Source: Chamaesiphon sp031376885 (GTDB lineage Bacteria; Cyanobacteriota; Cyanobacteriia; Cyanobacteriales; Chamaesiphonaceae). From it: a stretch of 64,000 nt of DNA. Within the stretch, counting starts at the first letter, position 1. The number at the start of each line of letters is the position of its first letter. Of this stretch, positions 47,801 through 53,800 are shown one piece after another. The translations under genes and the position numbers were made by a program. The stretch spans positions 1-64,000 of the forward strand of contig JANMEL010000263.1 of NCBI GenBank assembly GCA_031376885.1, written 5' to 3'. The notes beneath the pieces are model-generated. The model searched no databases. It saw only the letters and a list, made by a program, of their open reading frames with translations, and had not been told where the DNA came from.

Positions 47801-50800
47801 TTGTGACCGTAATTTTGCCCCGTGTTTTGGCATTACCACCCAAAGATATAAAGGCTTGTTCGAGAGTGAGTAAAGAGCCTTGTACGATATAGGTATCAAA
47901 TCCCGCTCCACCTTGCAGAGTATCCTTCCCGCCGCCGCTAGAGATCGTATCATTACCAATCCCACCGACGAGGCTATCGTTGCCTGTGCCACCATCTAGA
48001 GTGTCGTCACCGCTTCCACCATCGATAGTATCATTACCAGCCAGACCAGCCAAATTGTTAGACTGACTATCCCCAGTAATCGTATCGCCATAATTTGAAC
48101 CGATGACATTCTCGATACTCGATAGTAAGCCTATCTTGACAAATGTATCCGTCGTACCATATCCATCAGTGGCGGTACTCGTATTCAGATTGACGGTAAC
48201 TTTATTGGTATCTTTGCGATAAACAGCAGTGTCTATACCTGCGCTACCATCTAGGGTGTCGTTTCCTTGCCCACCTTCGAGGATATCGAGATCGCCACCA
48301 CCTTGGAGGTTATCATTACCACTACCACCATCGAGAATATTATTTCCCAACAATCCTTGCAGAGTATCATTACCCTCCCAACCGAGGAGAATATCGGTGA
48401 CAAATTTGCCGTTACTATCCTGAACTAGATTACTACCTTTGATTAGGTCATTACCAGCACCACCATCTAGATAGGTGACTAGTTTTCCATTGACAACGCC
48501 GCCGACGGTATCAGTAGTGCTCGTAGAGCCTGTAATGGTGTCGTTACCAGCTCCCCCTGCTAAAGCTCCAAATTGACTAAATTGCCCTGGGAAGGATTCA
48601 TCTAGTAGGGCTTGCTCGACGACAAATCCCTGACTAGCTGTGAGGGTTTCACTGGTGGAATTACCACTAGTAGTAATCGCAAATTTGACGCTTTGGCTAT
48701 CATCTCGTTTGGGATTGGCAAAGATGATATTTCCTTCGATAAAGTCGTTGCTGAGTTTAATTGCAGTAGGTAAGACTCCTTTAATTAGGATTGATAGGTT
48801 AGGAGTTTGACTACCTGGTTTGACAGAAATTAAGGTATCAAAACCGAGTTGAGTTTTAGAGTAATCATCTTGATTGTTGTAGAGTTGCAAGACATCCAGA
48901 TTGGGATTGAAGCCTTCGATCGTAATCGCGCGATTGTAAAAATTATTGGTTTTATTGCCAATTACAAAGACGTTTTGAGCTGCTGTTCCCGTTAGAGTTG
49001 TGAGAGTAGTCGGCTCGGCATAACCAGGCACCAATTCTAAACCAGCGGTAGCGTGATCGTAGGCAATCCCTTTGAGTTGATAGACTCCGGCGGCTAAATT
49101 GACACTCTCAAATTGATATTGGAAATCTGCCCAACGTTGGTCATTTTGGTTGATGGTGAAAATTGGGTTGGCAAATTTCAAGACCGCATTACCAGCCGCA
49201 TCTAGAGTAGAATCATTACGGTAAATGGTGGTGGTAGGATTGCCGCCTTCGAGTGCGGATGATGACAATTGAGCCTGATCTTCTGGGCGAACAAAGATAT
49301 CTTCGCCAGTAACTAAGATGTCCAAATCTCCATCGGCATCATAGTCTTTGAATTCGATCGAACTATTAGCAACACCACTCAAACTGATATTCGCATCAAA
49401 GAAAGTGCCAGTAGTCGGATCTTGTTGGTAAACTTTGGTCACTGGAATCGGCACAACTTTACCGTCAGCAGTGCGCCGAGTTTGCCCACCAAAGCCAGTC
49501 ATCACAATCGCCTTGACTGTTTTAATAATCGTACCAGCCGTATTTTTGACTGTAAATACTTGCCAACTAATATCACCTTGGGAAATACCAGGCAGGTTAA
49601 TACTCGGCGTGGTTTTTTCGGCTAGATCTAATAAACCATTCCGATTCCCATCTGTACCACCGAGAAGCGGCTGGAATGCCGTAAAATTATTAGTAGGTAG
49701 ATTAAATGTATAAATCTTGGTAATTGGCGTGCCATCAGCAGCTTTACCACTGAGGAGAATATCATTTTTCTTGCCATCGCCATTATAATCAATCCAAACT
49801 ACCTTGCCATTAGTAACAGGGTCTAAAGTTTGCACCAACTCATAGTTTCCACTCACCTGTTGGCGATAAACTTTTGTATAAGCAGCTTGAGATCGATCGA
49901 TCCCAGTAATCACAATATCCTGTTTACCATCAGCATTATAATCACTCACATCAGAGCTAGAAATCTGCTCATCACTGAACTTAGCAACAAATAGATCGTA
50001 ACTACCTTGATTCGTTCCCGTTAGAGCACCACTGGTAGATCCGGCGACGTGCAAATTGCCCGCTCCATCTACAACTGCGCCATTGACAAAGTCATCACCA
50101 GTCGAGCCAAATTGTTGTGCTGATAGTTGATTACCGTTGGTATCGAATTTGGCGATAAATCCATCATTAAAAATACCTTTATTGCTACCAAACAAATCAC
50201 CACCAGTAGATCCGGCAATTTGCAAATTCCCCGCTGCATCGAGAACTATCTTAGAGATATTCTCATTACCAGCCGAGCCAAATTGCTTCTTCCATACTTG
50301 AGTACCATTGGTATCGTACTTGATGATAAACCCATCACTACTACCTTTATTCGTCTCAAACAGATTGCCACCTGTATATCCGGCTACATACAAGTTTCCG
50401 GCTCCATCTACAACTGTGCTAGAGATATACTCATAACTAGCCGAGCCAAACTGCTTCACCCACTGTCGATTGCCATTAGTATCGTATTTAGCGATAAATC
50501 CATCATCACTACCTTGATTCGTGGCACCAAAAAAGGCACCATTAGTACTTCCACTGACGTATAAATTCCCCGCTGTATCTACAACTGTGCTAGAGATAGA
50601 CTCATAAGCAGCCCCTGCAAATAACGCTTGTCTCCACAGTTCATTGCCGTTAGGATCGTATTTAACAATCAGCCCATCATAATCAGTCACACTGAGGTTG
50701 TACTGAGAAGTCCCCGTGACGTACACATTACCCGCTGTATCTACAACTGTGCCAGAAATCGAGTCACTACCATTTGCGCCAAATTGCTTAATCCACTGCT

Positions 50801-53800
50801 GAGTGCCATTAGTATTGTATTTAGCGATAAATCCATCATTACCACCTAGATTCGTCGCACCAAAAACAGCAGCACCAGTAGTAGTGCCAGTGATGTAGAC
50901 ATTGCCCGCTGTATCGACAACTGTCGCAGAGACGGATTCATAAGCACTCCCTCCAAATGTTCGTTGCCACAATTGATTGCCATTGGCATCATATTTGACT
51001 ACCAACGCATCATAATCAGTATTATTAGCAGCGTTAAATTGAGTTGTGCCAGTGACGTAGACATTGCCCGCTGTATCGATGACTGTAGCAGAGATATTGT
51101 CACTACCAGCCCTGCCAAATTGCCGCACCCACTGCTGAGTGCCATCCGAATTATACTTGGCGATAAACCCATCACTACTACCTTGAAGAGTCCCCCCTGG
51201 CAGCGTGCCATAAGTGGTGCCAGTGACGTACAAATTGCCCGTGGCATCGATGACTGTGCTATTGACGGATTCATATTCAGCAGAGCCAAATTGCCGTTGA
51301 TAGTTGTTGGGGTAAGTGGTGGTTTGAGTGCCCTCGATATAGTTGGTGCGATCGATTCCAAATTTCTTGGTGATATTATTCCATTGACGATAAACAGCTC
51401 GCTCCATCATTAAGTCGAGGGTGCCATCACCATCAAAGTCTGCCCAGTTGACGGCGGTGCTGACTTGGGTATTTAATTGGACTTCGATCGGCGTTTCAAA
51501 GCTTCCAGTGGCATTTTGCAAGTAGATATTCGCGACGGCTTGCCCATTATTGGTTTTGCTACCTGTCTGGAGAATATCTAATTTACCGTCGTTATTAAAG
51601 TCTTTCCAAGTAACGGTGCTGTCGTGGAGTGTGGCGATCGATCGCGTACCTGGAGTCTGAAAGTCGAAGGGCAATTTGACGTTGCTGATATCTAATACTT
51701 CGACAAATTGATTGCTGGCTTTGTCATGACGATATAGTTTAGTGACTGGTACTAGTTCAAAGATTTTGTCAGTTTGACTATCACTTTTGACTTTGGATGT
51801 ATAACCTGTGACGAGAATATCTAGATCGCCATCGTTATCAAAGTCAGCCCAATCAGCATTCCCAAATTTGACTCCAGTTAAGCCAATATCACGGAAATCT
51901 TTCCAGACTCCATCCTGCCCTTTGAGCCAAAAGTCAATCTTTTCGATATCGGTAGCCCCGTTGGGATCCCGTACCTGTGCGTCTACGAGGCTAACTGTTT
52001 CATCTTTTGCATAGATTGGTTTTTTGCTTTCAAATTCCAATCCATCTGGCGCAACATTTTGTTCGTCAACATTTTGCCGTCCAATTTCACCCTGTTTGAC
52101 ATTAATAAATTGAGCGAGAACTTGTTGGGTATCGAGATCGATGATTTTGGTTATGGAAGTAATTACTGTGCCGTCTGGCTCTACTCGCGTTGGATCGTTG
52201 ACGGCTGTTGTGACAATATCAATGAAACTAAAACTCAATCCCCCAGTTAGGAAAATAACATCATTAGCGGGATCGAATTTATAAACTGTATCACTTCCCG
52301 CACCAGGTGCGAGGACATAAACTACGCCACCTTCGGCTTTGTCGGCTGGCTGGCGATCGATATTTTTCAATCCATACAGAATATCATCACCAATGCCACC
52401 ATAAAGCCTGTCGAATCCTGCACCCGCTTTGAGTACATCGTTACCTAAACCGCCATAAAGTCGATCGTTTCCTGCACCACCTTCGAGGGTATCATCGCCC
52501 CGTTTTCCAGGTGTCGAAACTTCTACTAATGGATTGTCAGAATCATCACCAAATAGTAAATCATTCCCATCGCCACCGATGAGGGAATCATTCCCGTCAC
52601 TACCCCACAGCTCATCATTTCCCGCACCACCACTGAGGGTATCATTACCATCCCCATTGGCTACTTTGGTTTCTAGAGTGAATGTATAACCCTTGAGAGT
52701 ATCGTCACCATCTCCACCGAGGAGATTATCGCCACCCAATCCACCTTCGAGGATATCGTTACCAACTCCACCATCGAGGAAAGTATCATTACCCAATCCA
52801 CCTCGAAGGGTATCATCATCCAAACCACCATAGAGAGCATCTATTCCAGCTCCACCATCTAAAAGATCGGCTCCGCCATCACCAAAGAGGGTATCATCTC
52901 CATCAGTAATAGAATTGATTGTATCGCTACCGTAGAGAGTATCGCGCCCTTCTCCACCTTGAAGCAGATCGTTATTTAAACCACCATAGAAAGTATCTTG
53001 TCCCTGTTCACCAGCGAGAGTATCATTACCTATACCCCCATCCAGAAGATCGTCTAATTCCCCACCGTAGAGAGTATCATTCCCAGCATCTCCATACAGC
53101 TTGTCATTACCACCGAGTAGAGGATCGCTTTGCCCATCTCCATAGATAATATCGTCTTCTGTACCACCGCGCACAGTATCATCGCCCGCTTCACCATAAA
53201 CTCGATCGTTACCCGCACCGCCATCTAGTAAAACGTCATTATCATATCCACCATACAGATTATCATTCCCTGCATCTCCCAGTAGACTATCCGCTCCAGT
53301 ACCACCGAGCAAGAGATCGTTTTCGGTGCCACCACTGAGACTATCATCACCAAGATTGCCATACAGAGTATCATTCCCTGCACCACCATTTAAAATATCT
53401 CCCCCACCGTTACCAATCAGGGTATCCTCGCCGACATCTCCAAAGATACTATCCTGTTGTTGCCCACCTTCTAAAGAGTCATTCCCCTCATTACCTCGGA
53501 GGATATTAATCCCCTCACCGCCGAATAAGGAGTCATTCCCAACACCACCGTCGAGACTATCATTCCCGACACCACCATCGAGACGATCTTCGCCGATACC
53601 GCCTACGAGCGTATCGTCGCCACCTTCTCCGGTTAAAACATCATTACTTTCTTCGCCATCGAGATTATCATTACCTTCGCCACCTTGCAAATTATCCACG
53701 CCAAAACCGCCCAAGAGCGTATCAGCTCCCGCACCGCCTTGTAATAAATCCTTGCCCGAATTACCCGCTAACCTGTCGTTTCCGTCATCCCCTTGGAGCG